Source: Chloroflexota bacterium (GTDB lineage: Bacteria > Chloroflexota > Anaerolineae > Aggregatilineales > J027). Taken from it: a DNA stretch of 64,000 nt. Positions 8,207 to 17,948 of the stretch are shown one piece after another (within the stretch, counting starts at the first letter, position 1; each line of letters opens with the position of its first letter). Under the pieces are notes generated by a model. That model ran no database searches. It saw only the letters and a list, made by a program, of their open reading frames with translations, and was not told the DNA's origin. A program made the position numbers and the translations under genes. The DNA is taken from the NCBI GenBank assembly GCA_013112715.1, contig JABFGB010000002.1, positions 229,602 through 293,601 on the forward strand. Reading direction: 5' to 3'.

Positions 8207-10708
8207 TTAGCGCCACGAGCCTGCGGCAATCAAGGTTGTGCCCAGTGGGCTACCTGCTTGTTGGGTTGTCCATAGCCCAGAATTCCAGTCGAGGTCTTGG
8301 CGGTACCAGAAGTTACCCGTTCCGGTATAGTAGAGGCCGAAACTATCTTGTAGATTGTGGTTCCAGTCGCCACAGGTAAACAAACCTTCGGGGGCTTCGG
8401 GTGTGCCGAGATATTGGGCGCGATCGAAGGCCGAATAACTGATCGAGAGACCGGGTTCAGGTGGATAGGGGGCACGGTCGGTGAATGCGACAAACGCGCC
8501 ACGCCGAATGGCTACCGAATCAATGCGGTCATTGTTAAAGTTGCCCGCGCAGAATTGATGGGTGCCAGTGAAGCCTTGTGAGTCGGGCAGCATCGTGCTT
8601 AACCACTGTACGCCCAGTGGCGGCGCAGTCCCGTTGGTGAGGTCGCAGGAATAGTAGAGTGCGAAGGCCGTGCCCCAGGGCGGGAAGGGACCGCTGTCTA
8701 CAACCCCGATACAATCATTCATGGTGCGGAAGTCGAAGCGGCCCGCGACAACAGGTCGTCCGCCGCCTTGGAAACCAATCCATATCCCAAACCATTGGGA
8801 GGTTGGCCCAAGAGAGTTGGTGTAGTAGAAGATACCATTGGTAGCCATGACCCCGGGAGTCTTGATCGAGTCTGTGTTCCAGTCCCCCATGATCCATGCG
8901 CCGCCCACTGTTGCGGCCGGAGCGCCCATCGTGTAGGTATCACGGTCAAAGGTTGTCGAGGGGCTGCTGAAGTTTTTCCATAAACTAGCTTGACCCGCTT
9001 GGTATTGGAAAACAGCTAATTTATCGTCTGCACAGGAGAAGGTACTGGCATTAGCCGGATTGGTATAGGCCGAGACCGTATCATATGGAGGGATACCATC
9101 TCCATCTACAAAACCACGCACGCGGTAGTAGAAGCGGGCACTGCATATCAAACCAGTGCTGGCATAGGTCGAGACATTCGGTGCGGTCGCATGAATGATT
9201 TGCCAACCGTCAATCCCATTTTCGGAACGTTCAATGCTAAAACCTGTTTCATTGGTGGCATTGTCAACCCATACGAGGTTGATTTGGCTGCGCGAAACGG
9301 GAGTCACCACTAGGTTCGCAGGGGCAAAGAACGCACCAGACCCCGGTGAACGGTCGAAAATGAAAACGTCAGTACGGGAGTTCAGGTCGCCACCTGTTCC
9401 AAGTAGATTATCGGCATCCGAAGTGAACGCAATATAACGCCCATCGGTTGAAATGCTTGCTCGGAATGAGGGGAGGGTGCCGCCTGCGCCGGTGGTGTTT
9501 TGTGAAATGCGCGAAGTTGCGTCTGTCGTGCGATTGCGCAGGAAAATATCCAGTTGATTTTCGGTATCGTTGTTGGTCAGGTTTGTGGCGTGCGACTCAA
9601 AAGTAACGAGGTTACCATCGGTTGAAATTGAAGGATTTGATGATTCCCCGTCAGACGCGCTAGTACCGTTAAAAGCCAACGAAACCAGTTCAGTGATGCT
9701 TGTCACACGGTCACGCACATATATATCGTTGATGTCATTATCGTCTATTGCATCAAATGAGGCGGTTGAAACAAAAACCACAAAACGCCCATCGGCTGAA
9801 ACTTCTGGCCCCGCTTCGGCAAAATTGTCAGGAGCTTGGGCGCCGTTTGACGCCACCGAAGCAAGGGTCGTCGTATTGTTGATGAGATCACGGACGAAAA
9901 TATCCGGGTCGGCGGTGTCGCCAGCGACAAGATTGGAGGAGAAGGACATATACGCTACGACGCTTCCATCTCCAGAAATAGAGGGTTCGCGCGACTCACT
10001 ATTCCCTTGCTGCCCGGCGGTGCTGATTGAGAGCAGGGTAGTGGTGTTGGCAGTGAGGTCACGTAGATAGATGTCGGACAGCCCACCATTTGCATCTGTG
10101 CCGCCGACAAAATTCGCGCCCGATTCAAAGGCTACAAAACGTCCGTCACCCGAAATGACTGGGTTAAATGAATGGAGGCCGAGTCCTCCTTGTACACCTC
10201 CGCTGGTGACCGAAACACGGGTAGTGGTGTTGGTCGCACGGTCACGCAAGAAAATGTCTTCCGCGCTATTAGTATCTCCAGAAACAAGGTTGTTGGCTAA
10301 TGATTGGTAGACAACATAGCGTCCGTCATTCGAGATTTGCGGATTGGTTGACGGGCCTCCAGTGGCTTGTACTCCTGCGCTCGATAATGAAATGCGTCTG
10401 GTCGTGCAATTCAACTGGTCGTGTACAAAAATATCGGTGACACCATTGGTATCGTTTGCGACCAAGTTGTCTGAGTCTGAGGCAAATACGATAAAACGCC
10501 CGTCGCTTGAAATACGGGCTGGGTCAGAATTACCATTGCCGACATTCGTGCCGTTGTCGCTGATAGAGACACGATACATGGCACCCGTTGCACACCCTTG
10601 AGCTAGCGCAACGGGGGGGGCGTGTTCTGGCAAGATGCCAATCACCACCATCCAGCCAAGGATGAGGAGGGTAAACCATCTTTTCCTGAGGAGAGCGTTA
10701 TTTCTCAT
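8207..10708 (-). CDS. Secreted TolB-like propeller protein with fibronectin III and repeat module
   Basis: An 833-residue secreted protein. It has a signal peptide (RKRWFTLLILGWMVVIGIL then ALAQ). Residues 45-440 contain about seven repeats of the form SxDGRYVxFxSxAxNLxxxDTNxxxDIFxRD, the WD40-like blades of TolB-type propellers. A fibronectin type III-like domain follows (about 450-540), then a module of about 250 residues with FG-GAP-like GDWN repeats, ending in SWR. That module is shared with the next two proteins upstream. The ATG at 10708 is preferred because GGAAAG lies 6 bases before it and it begins the signal peptide; an in-frame GTG at 10726 is possible. A surface or matrix protein is likely; no enzymatic motif was seen. 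Confidence 0.7.
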   Translation of the reverse strand: MRNNALLRKRWFTLLILGWMVVIGILPEHAPPVALAQGCATGAMYRVSISDNGTNVGNGNSDPARISSDGRFIVFASDSDNLVANDTNGVTDIFVHDQLNCTTRRISLSSAGVQATGGPSTNPQISNDGRYVVYQSLANNLVSGDTNSAEDIFLRDRATNTTTRVSVTSGGVQGGLGLHSFNPVISGDGRFVAFESGANFVGGTDANGGLSDIYLRDLTANTTTLLSISTAGQQGNSESREPSISGDGSVVAYMSFSSNLVAGDTADPDIFVRDLINNTTTLASVASNGAQAPDNFAEAGPEVSADGRFVVFVSTASFDAIDDNDINDIYVRDRVTSITELVSLAFNGTSASDGESSNPSISTDGNLVTFESHATNLTNNDTENQLDIFLRNRTTDATSRISQNTTGAGGTLPSFRASISTDGRYIAFTSDADNLLGTGGDLNSRTDVFIFDRSPGSGAFFAPANLVVTPVSRSQINLVWVDNATNETGFSIERSENGIDGWQIIHATAPNVSTYASTGLICSARFYYRVRGFVDGDGIPPYDTVSAYTNPANASTFSCADDKLAVFQYQAGQASLWKNFSSPSTTFDRDTYTMGAPAATVGGAWIMGDWNTDSIKTPGVMATNGIFYYTNSLGPTSQWFGIWIGFQGGGRPVVAGRFDFRTMNDCIGVVDSGPFPPWGTAFALYYSCDLTNGTAPPLGVQWLSTMLPDSQGFTGTHQFCAGNFNNDRIDSVAIRRGAFVAFTDRAPYPPEPGLSISYSAFDRAQYLGTPEAPEGLFTCGDWNHNLQDSFGLYYTGTGNFWYRQDLDWNSGLWTTQQAGSPLGTTLIAAGSWR

Positions 10709-10915
10709 GCTTATCTTTCCGATCACCCAACAACTAGGTTCTCAATGTTATGTTAATTTTATTGAGAGATTGTCATAAATCCAGTTTATGCCTTAAATTG
10801 GCCCAATACACATATTTTCTAAGTGGTAAAATAGATTCCAGCAATTCTTCTTAATTGTAAATCAAAAATCACTGGAATCTGTAGAAAGTTAGCGAATTGA
10901 AATTGTTAGAGTCTG

Positions 10916-13594
10916 TCAGGGAGTTGTTTGTCTCTCATTAGCATTTTCGTCTGTGCCGATGCTGAAAGCGTCAACCGCCACCGGGCCATTCAGCGATACA
11001 ATACGGAGGGTGTGTTCACCGAGATTCAAATAATTGATGAGGCTGCTTTGGCGATAAGCGGTGGTGGAATCTGGGAGAATGATGGTACGGACAGCGACAT
11101 CATCAACCAAAATGGTGAACGAAGCGGGTGCTCCCAATTGGGCGTAGATGATCTCCACTGAACTGCCATTGAAACTATATTCAAGGCTCTGTTCCGCTGA
11201 AGTAGTCACTAAATATCCCCCACCGCTTGATTCAGGCGAGTTCACCAACTGCCATAACCCGTCTTGGCGGACAGTTGGATCATTCGATTCGATAGTGCTT
11301 GGCGCCGATGTTTGGGATGGGGGGATGTCACTTTGGGCACTGCTATCGCCGCTACCACTTCCCGCGCCACCGGATCGCCAAGAGGTAACGCTTAAGGATG
11401 ATGTGCCGATGGTGGTTGAAACCCGTTGCAGGCTGTATTGGCCCGTATTCCACTGGACATCATTACGACGGTAAAAATATCCATTGCCGTAATAAACGCC
11501 GAAACTGTCAATCGTATCATTGTTCCAGTCGCCGGATAGGAAAATGCCATAGTCATTGGTACTGGGTGTACCAAAATACTGCGCGAGGTTGAACGCCGCT
11601 TCAAGGGTGGTGGGGGCGACATTGGTAAAAGCAACATAGGGGCCACGCCGCACCGCAATGGTGTCTATTCCATCGCCGTTGAAATCCCCCGCCGCAAATT
11701 GATGTGCTCCCAATCCACCAAAACCCGCAGCATCACCAAGCACCACACTCAGCCATTGGAAGGTCAGGGGCGGGGTAGGGCCGCCGGTGAAATTGCAGGT
11801 GAAATAGAGCGCGAAGGCTGTCCCGTAGCCTGCATAATAGCCACTGTCCACAACGCCGAGGCAATCATTGGTTGCGCCGGTAAAACGACCTGCAACCGCA
11901 GGCCGACCAAATAAGCCGACCCAGATGGCACCCCAAGTGCTGGTGGTGGCGTTGCTGTTGGTAAAATAAAACACCCCATTTGACCCATAGAGGCCGGGGG
12001 TTTTGAGGCCGTCGCCATTCCAGTCACCCATGACCCACTGACCCGTGACAGGCGCGCCCCCCGGAAAATTGGTATAGGAACCTGCGACAGGGTTGTCGAG
12101 CAAGGAGTTGACGAGACTGACGTTGCCATTGGTGTTGTTAAAGCGGGCCAATGTATCGCCATAGACATTACTAACCTGCACAGTATAACCTGTGTTGGTT
12201 TGTGAGAGGACACGCATGGTGATGCCATTGGCGTTGTCGGTGAAAACTTCGCCGGGTATCCATTGGGCTGCCGCGTCGTTGGGGTTGCTGTTGTTGTCAA
12301 TATCCACCACTTGGGCGGGTTGGCTGCGGCTGCCATTATTGAGTACATCATGCAGGATCACGGCGTTACTGGGCAGGATGGCATCGTAATATTGAGAGGG
12401 AGGCGGCGTGCTGGTGGTGCGACGGGCTTCGACCACATAAAAACGATTGGATACACCATAGAAAGGTACTTGCACCATACGATACCCGGTTGTGTAGGGT
12501 TGATTGAGCCGTTCGAGCGTAACGGTTTGGGTCTGGCCGGGGTTGACCGTCACTTTGGAGGCACCGGGAATCCAACCCAGCAAGGTATCAAGGTGGAATG
12601 AGTTCGTCCCTTGTGGTAAACAACCATAAGTCGGGTCATCCGCGCCGGGTCGTCCACAACTGCCCCAAGTGTCGCTCATGACATCCCACTGCGAATCATA
12701 GGCCGCGCCATACGCACCGGATGAATGTGGCATCCCAATCGCATGGCCCATTTCATGCACAAACGGCGATTCGTTTTGCCATGCCCAACTGGGCAGCCAT
12801 GTATAACGATACCACGACACGCCGTCTCGATTGAGTGGATAGCCCCCGTAGCCGCCATAGGCCACATTTTGCATGGAGTGGTTGATAATCAGGTTGACGC
12901 CGGAATAGCTGGCAAAATTGACTTGAGCATCGGCAAGGCCCGTACATTCATTGTAGAGGGCTTGGCGTCCGGCGCTGGTCCTGAGATCATATGATGACGA
13001 AGTGCCCGACAGGTTAAACCAACCAAATGTCGCTGATCCGGTGACGTTAAACAGGCCGCCCGACATTTGCTGCCAATAGTGGTTGATGCCGGGGTAGGAA
13101 GCACTGAAGAGGCCCGTAAAATAGGAAGTTGGCTGTTCAGTTGCACCGTTGGAAACGCGACACAGAATATTGACAAACGGATAACTGCCCCCGATACGGG
13201 CTGCTTGAGCTTGGGTGTCCCCCTCTTCAACAATGCTAATGGCTCCAACCTTGATCGCTGGGTCATCCCCATCTGCCCCTGCCGCGCCGCCTTCGACCTC
13301 ATACCCGCTGATTTTCACAGTTTTGTCTTGCAAGCGGGAGGCAGTAGAAATATCGAGGAGAAGAGGTGTGACATTGCCTGCCTGATCCACTAAAGTGACA
13401 TCATAATGATAGGCAAGGTTGGAACCCGGGCCGGGATCGTGATGCAAAACGCCGAGTTTACCGACAAGGGTAATCATTCCTTGACGATGGGGAGCGGCGG
13501 ATGAAGGGTTGGTGAGCAGGAAGGTGACGCTTAGGCCTTCGACGAGGCTAAATAGGACTAGGACGGCGATTATCAACCATCGTTTGGGTAACAT
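10916..13594 (-). CDS. Secreted metzincin-type zinc metalloprotease (M11/M6-like)
   Basis: An 892-residue secreted protein with an N-terminal signal or anchor segment (residues 5-27). The zinc site HEMGHAIGMPH (His280, Glu281, His284, His290) with DVMSD as a Met-turn about 15 residues later marks a metzincin; the layout suggests the gametolysin M11 or immune-inhibitor M6 group. Residues from about 490 to 740 are the FG-GAP-like module shared with both neighbours, with GDWNGDG, GDFNGDG and GDWNND repeats. After a Ser-rich linker the last 110 residues form a beta domain (about 780-885) that also occurs at the N-terminus of the subtilisin upstream. Likely an extracellular or surface protease; substrate unknown. 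Confidence 0.8.
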   Translation of the reverse strand: MLPKRWLIIAVLVLFSLVEGLSVTFLLTNPSSAAPHRQGMITLVGKLGVLHHDPGPGSNLAYHYDVTLVDQAGNVTPLLLDISTASRLQDKTVKISGYEVEGGAAGADGDDPAIKVGAISIVEEGDTQAQAARIGGSYPFVNILCRVSNGATEQPTSYFTGLFSASYPGINHYWQQMSGGLFNVTGSATFGWFNLSGTSSSYDLRTSAGRQALYNECTGLADAQVNFASYSGVNLIINHSMQNVAYGGYGGYPLNRDGVSWYRYTWLPSWAWQNESPFVHEMGHAIGMPHSSGAYGAAYDSQWDVMSDTWGSCGRPGADDPTYGCLPQGTNSFHLDTLLGWIPGASKVTVNPGQTQTVTLERLNQPYTTGYRMVQVPFYGVSNRFYVVEARRTTSTPPPSQYYDAILPSNAVILHDVLNNGSRSQPAQVVDIDNNSNPNDAAAQWIPGEVFTDNANGITMRVLSQTNTGYTVQVSNVYGDTLARFNNTNGNVSLVNSLLDNPVAGSYTNFPGGAPVTGQWVMGDWNGDGLKTPGLYGSNGVFYFTNSNATTSTWGAIWVGLFGRPAVAGRFTGATNDCLGVVDSGYYAGYGTAFALYFTCNFTGGPTPPLTFQWLSVVLGDAAGFGGLGAHQFAAGDFNGDGIDTIAVRRGPYVAFTNVAPTTLEAAFNLAQYFGTPSTNDYGIFLSGDWNNDTIDSFGVYYGNGYFYRRNDVQWNTGQYSLQRVSTTIGTSSLSVTSWRSGGAGSGSGDSSAQSDIPPSQTSAPSTIESNDPTVRQDGLWQLVNSPESSGGGYLVTTSAEQSLEYSFNGSSVEIIYAQLGAPASFTILVDDVAVRTIILPDSTTAYRQSSLINYLNLGEHTLRIVSLNGPVAVDAFSIGTDENANERQTTP

Positions 13595-13721
13595 AGACGG
13601 CTGTTGTTCTCCCTATACTTGGTTTAATTGAGTTCTTGACCTGATAAGTCAAAAATAAAATCAGAATTAAGAACTGATTATAAGTATAGTAAATACTCAA
13701 GGCTTTTGCAACGCTTTGGTC

Positions 13722-13793
13722 AAATCCCCCTCTCCGCTCGATTCATCTATGAACCTTGACGAAAAGGGGGATAAGGTTTATTAGAGGGGATTT
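13722..13793. repeat. GC-rich inverted repeat between two secreted protease genes
   Basis: AAATCCCCCTCT at 13722-13733 pairs with AGAGGGGATTT at 13783-13793, with one unpaired C, and an inner AGGGGGAT at about 13765-13772 could pair with the same left arm. The loop is long and no clear T run follows on either strand, so this may be a REP-like element more than a terminator. Similar runs occur at 37394-37429 and 53492-53531. Confidence 0.4.
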
Positions 13794-13796
13794 AAC

Positions 13797-16700
13797 TTAC
13801 CGTTGACGCCAAGACGCAGCACTGTGAATGATACCAGTGGGTAGGCCGATATACTGGTAGATATAGGCTCCAGAATTCCAATCTAGGTCGTTGCGACGGT
13901 AGAAATCGCCGTTGTTATAGACAAGGCCAAAGCTATCTATGTTGTTGCTATCCCAGTCACCCGCCACGAACAGGCCGTAATTGACGGCGCTAGGTGCCCC
14001 GATGTATTGGGCCAGATTGAATTCGGCATGACCCGTACCGGGGACAATGTTGGTAAAGGCGATGTATGGCCCACGCCGGATAGCAACGGAATCTAAGCCG
14101 TCGTTGTTCCAATCGCCCGATACAAACTGGTGATCGCCTAGCCCCGCAAAGCCCGCACTATCACTCAGCACGACGCTTAACCATTGGAAGGTCAAAGGCG
14201 GATTGGGGTTGCCCGCGTAGTTACAGGTGAAATAGAGCGCAAACGCCGTGCCATAGGGTGGGAAATTGGCACTGTCTACCGCACCCACACAATCATTGGT
14301 GGCTCCACTGAATTTGCCAACCACAAGAGGTCGGTTGAATAGGCCAATCCAGAAGCCGGCCCAAGGATTAGCGGCCTCGTAACCGATGTTGTTGGTGTAA
14401 TAGAACACACCATTGGGTGCATACAGCCCCGGCGTTTTTTGCCCATCCCCGTTCCAGTCGCCCATGACCCATTGACCACCTGTTTGTGGCCCACCAGTTG
14501 GGTAAGTGGCATAGTTAACCGGGGGAGGTGATGTTTGGAGGGTATCCACAAGGCCTGCATAGTTGGCGCTGTTATTGAACACCGCAATGGTGTCGCCGAC
14601 TGGAATATTGCTGACACTCAGACGCAGGACACTGGTGCCCGTTGCGGCTGTCCCATATTTTGCAATCATGATGCGATAGGTTACGCCGCCTGTCGCACTG
14701 AAATTTAGGGCAGAGGTGCGAATGCCATGAATTCCATCCACATCATCATTGCACCCCTCAAATATCAATGAACCTTCCGTCCCAGTATAGACCCCAATCA
14801 CCGTGTCGTAGGTGCTGCCTTCTGTACTGACTGAGACTAGTCCAGCGGATAGAGGCGTATACTGATACCAAACAGTGTCGGAGCGAGTTGGGACATTACA
14901 CAACGTCGCACCAACCGGGTCATTTAGAGTTGTAGTGGCTTGAAAGACCTCTTGGTTACGCCGATAGGGTAGCGAAGAAACGATGGTCGCGTTGGCAAAC
15001 AAGTCATTGGAAGGTGCTCCGGCAGCTTCATCTGGTAAGACGGCTTGGACGGCGGAGAGCGCATTGATCCGCCGGAAGGTAAAGCCATTCTTGGAATCCG
15101 TCACATTGACCCCGGTGCTGTACAGCGTGCTTTGGATTTGGGCCGGAGTCAGGGTGGGGTTGGCTTCTAACATCAAGGCCGCGACTGCCGCGACTGTCGG
15201 TGAGGCTTGGGAGGTGCCACGATACGTACTCGTTCCGCCCCCCATGCCTGCGGAAGTAATGCGTGCGCCGGGGGCCAGCAAATCGAGTTCGGCATTGCTG
15301 TTGGTAAAGCATGTGATGACCGTTGCGCTAGTTGCGGCATCTGCACAAGCAGGCCATGAACCACCAAAAAGCGAGTTGTACGTCCCGCTATCGGGTTCTG
15401 CGCCCAAATTGCTGTCGTAGGTCGCGCCAACCGAGACTACACCCGTATTGCAGGCAGGCGAGGACAGACTGGTTGCGCTGCCTTGATTGCCACTGGAAGC
15501 AAAAATGGCAACCCCATGTGTATTGACTAGGGTATTGGCCGCCGTTGCGACGGTAGGTTGAGCGGCATCGCAAGTGGCGGTGCTGGTGTAGAGTGCGAAT
15601 GTCCCGAGGCTCATGTTAATGATGTCTACATTAAGAGTGGCTTGATTCGCAATAACCCAGTTCAGTCCCTCAACCCAGTCCGAGACGAAACCTGAGCCAG
15701 TATTGGAAAGCACCCGCACCGCAACAATCTTGACATCTGGCGCAAACCCGATGGGTGCAACCACACCATTGGCGGTAATGACGCCGCTGACATTCGTGCC
15801 ATGCCCATTGGCATCTTCGGCACTGATCCCACTGGCTGTATTACTAGGCGGGCAATTGTTCTGAGTTTCGCAGTGTTGGGCAATGATGTCGTCGCTTAGG
15901 TCGGGATGGTTTGTGTCAATGCCGGAGTCCAACACGGCAATCGTGACCCCCCGCCCACGTAAGCCATAGGTCAAACGAGCGACATCGGCTTGGATGGCAG
16001 GTACGCTCACATCCGTGTGCATGGTGCTCGGTTCGTCAATGACGATGGATTCCACTAGGGGGTCGGCTTGCAATTGGATAAGAGTGGCAAAGTCGGCATA
16101 CCCCGCAAAGGCTGGCAGGTGGGAATATTTATGGCGTATTTCAAATTTGCCTGCACTTGCCAAGACCTCATTTTGCATATCGGCATTGAGGCGGGTGTTA
16201 AATGGCACACGACCAAAACCAATCGAGGGGGCACGCAGTTGGACGATGACCCGGATTTGACCTTCACTTTGCGCGGCGGCCATGACGGTTTCATCGAGTT
16301 TGTCGGTATTCACACCACGCGGAATGGGCGTTGAAGCGACAGGCGCAGTTTCGGTTGGGGTGGGTTCAACAGGCGGGGGTGCTGGAATATAGAAAGCATC
16401 TACCCCGATGATTGTGCCTTCCTGCGGATAGACCTTGAGCGTATGCGGGCCATTTTCCAAATAATCCACAATGGCGCGGTTGCCAAATTGGGGTGTCGTG
16501 CCGTCGGTCATGACGGTACGCAGGACTGTGCCGTCTACTTCAATGGCGAGCGCCCCCAATGCTGGATTTTGCACATAGACGATTTCAATACGTGGGCCGA
16601 CAAATTCGAGTGTCAGGGTGTCGTCCACGCTTTTGCCGCTGTAGAGGTAACTTCCCCCACTGGCTCCGGCAGCGGCTTGTTTTGTCCAACTGCCCGATTG

Positions 16701-16853
16701 CTGGACGAGGGGATCATCAGATTCGATTAATCGTCCAACGGGGCCATCATCCGAACGAGCCGGTGTTGGCTGGGCGGACAGTATAATACCTGCTATCAGA
16801 AAGATAAAGATCAAGACACCTGAAAAAGTGCGCCGATTGGCTAATCTTGACAC
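13797..16853 (-). CDS. Secreted subtilisin-family serine protease, multidomain
   Basis: A 1018-residue secreted S8 protease. It has a signal peptide, then a beta domain (about 40-150) matching the C-terminal domain of the metalloprotease downstream, a Pro/Thr-rich linker, an inhibitor-like prodomain (about 190-280) and the catalytic domain. The triad is visible as Asp309 in VLDSGID, His351 in NGHGTNVSG and Ser548 in GTSQASP; Asn in SSGNQGS fits the oxyanion hole. A PPC-type domain (about 625-755) and the shared FG-GAP-like module (about 760-1018) follow. It starts with GTG and has GGAG 7 bases upstream. The three consecutive secreted proteins probably act at the surface together. Confidence 0.87.
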   Translation of the reverse strand: MSRLANRRTFSGVLIFIFLIAGIILSAQPTPARSDDGPVGRLIESDDPLVQQSGSWTKQAAAGASGGSYLYSGKSVDDTLTLEFVGPRIEIVYVQNPALGALAIEVDGTVLRTVMTDGTTPQFGNRAIVDYLENGPHTLKVYPQEGTIIGVDAFYIPAPPPVEPTPTETAPVASTPIPRGVNTDKLDETVMAAAQSEGQIRVIVQLRAPSIGFGRVPFNTRLNADMQNEVLASAGKFEIRHKYSHLPAFAGYADFATLIQLQADPLVESIVIDEPSTMHTDVSVPAIQADVARLTYGLRGRGVTIAVLDSGIDTNHPDLSDDIIAQHCETQNNCPPSNTASGISAEDANGHGTNVSGVITANGVVAPIGFAPDVKIVAVRVLSNTGSGFVSDWVEGLNWVIANQATLNVDIINMSLGTFALYTSTATCDAAQPTVATAANTLVNTHGVAIFASSGNQGSATSLSSPACNTGVVSVGATYDSNLGAEPDSGTYNSLFGGSWPACADAATSATVITCFTNSNAELDLLAPGARITSAGMGGGTSTYRGTSQASPTVAAVAALMLEANPTLTPAQIQSTLYSTGVNVTDSKNGFTFRRINALSAVQAVLPDEAAGAPSNDLFANATIVSSLPYRRNQEVFQATTTLNDPVGATLCNVPTRSDTVWYQYTPLSAGLVSVSTEGSTYDTVIGVYTGTEGSLIFEGCNDDVDGIHGIRTSALNFSATGGVTYRIMIAKYGTAATGTSVLRLSVSNIPVGDTIAVFNNSANYAGLVDTLQTSPPPVNYATYPTGGPQTGGQWVMGDWNGDGQKTPGLYAPNGVFYYTNNIGYEAANPWAGFWIGLFNRPLVVGKFSGATNDCVGAVDSANFPPYGTAFALYFTCNYAGNPNPPLTFQWLSVVLSDSAGFAGLGDHQFVSGDWNNDGLDSVAIRRGPYIAFTNIVPGTGHAEFNLAQYIGAPSAVNYGLFVAGDWDSNNIDSFGLVYNNGDFYRRNDLDWNSGAYIYQYIGLPTGIIHSAASWRQR

Positions 16854-16991
16854 AGGGGAACTCCATATTCTCTAGGGTATGGCAAAGATTCATTTTCATT
16901 ATATGTCAAGATTCCGTCAGGTTGCTGTCAGCATTTGTGAAAAGCGGGGTAGAGTAGTGCTTTAGTGGGAATTAGAAAATGGAGTGTGTCG

Positions 16992-17948
16992 GTGACGATA
17001 AAAATTTCGGTGCATCTCGTGACCTATAATAGCGCCGATCCTATTGAAATGTGCCTCGATTCACTGCTGGGCCAGCAGGGGGTAGATTTTGGGGTGCTAG
17101 TAGTGGATAACGCCTCCACTGATGATACAGTGGCGCGGGTGCAAAAAAAGGGTGTTGAAGTCGTCGTCAATTCGGAAAATTGGGGGTATTCGGCGGCGCA
17201 TAATTTGGCAATCAGCCGTACCCAGAGCGACTATGTACTGACTCTCAACCCGGATGTGTGGTTGGCACCGGGATACTTGGCGACGATGGTGGGGACCCTC
17301 GATGAAAATCCAAAACTTGGTTCGGCAGCAGGGTTGTTGCTGCGTGTGGAGAAACTGGGTGAGACGCCGCAATGGATTGACAGCACGGGCTTGTTGATGA
17401 GCCGCTCGCGCCGTCAACTTTTGCGGAACAGTGGCGATCCGGTTGCCAAAACGCCCTTGCAGTCGGACGCGGTGTTTGGGCCGGATGGTGCAGCAGCGAT
17501 TTATCGGCGGGCCATGTTGGAAGATATTGCCATCAATGGCGAGATTTTTGATGAAGATTTTTTTATGCATAAAGAAGATGTGGATGTCTGTTGGCGAGCA
17601 CAACTGCGCGGTTGGCAGTCGCTCTATGTACCGGAGGCGGTGGGGCATCACATTCGCGGGTTTCGGCCCGGTCAGCGGGAACGGGTCTCGGCAGATATGC
17701 GCTTTTTGGGGGTGCGAAATCGTTATTTGCTGATGCTGAAAAATGAAATCATGCCGCATTTTTGGCGCGATGCCCCGGCGATTCTGTGGTATGACCTTAA
17801 AATTTGGGGATTCATTTTGTTAAAGGAACGATCTTCACTGCGGGCGTTTAGGTCGGTGTGGCAGCTACGCAAACGCATGATGGCAAAACGGCGTGTGATT
17901 CAGGCCGGGCGCAAAGTTGAATGGCGCGATTTACGAAAGTTTTTCTAG
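16992..17948 (+). CDS. GT2 family glycosyltransferase (rhamnosyltransferase-like)
   Basis: A 318-residue cytoplasmic enzyme of family GT2. KISVHLVTYNSADPIEMCLD is the nucleotide-binding start, VVDNASTDDT the next motif, LTLNPDVWLAPG holds the metal-binding Asp, and KEDVDVCWRAQLRGW is the ED motif of rhamnosyltransferase-like members. I chose the GTG at 16992 because GGAG lies 7 bases upstream; an in-frame GTG at 16965 would add nine residues. It is convergent with the WecG-type gene, the two stop codons being back to back. It probably adds one sugar to a lipid-linked glycan; donor and acceptor unknown. The protein encoded at 28647-29669 is a related GT2. Confidence 0.83.
   Translation: MTIKISVHLVTYNSADPIEMCLDSLLGQQGVDFGVLVVDNASTDDTVARVQKKGVEVVVNSENWGYSAAHNLAISRTQSDYVLTLNPDVWLAPGYLATMVGTLDENPKLGSAAGLLLRVEKLGETPQWIDSTGLLMSRSRRQLLRNSGDPVAKTPLQSDAVFGPDGAAAIYRRAMLEDIAINGEIFDEDFFMHKEDVDVCWRAQLRGWQSLYVPEAVGHHIRGFRPGQRERVSADMRFLGVRNRYLLMLKNEIMPHFWRDAPAILWYDLKIWGFILLKERSSLRAFRSVWQLRKRMMAKRRVIQAGRKVEWRDLRKFF

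Noticed and set aside
9570-10601. Long open frames on the forward strand opposite the propeller-protein gene
   Set aside because: They are Ser/Thr/Arg-rich mirror images of repeated blades on the real strand and lack start signals.
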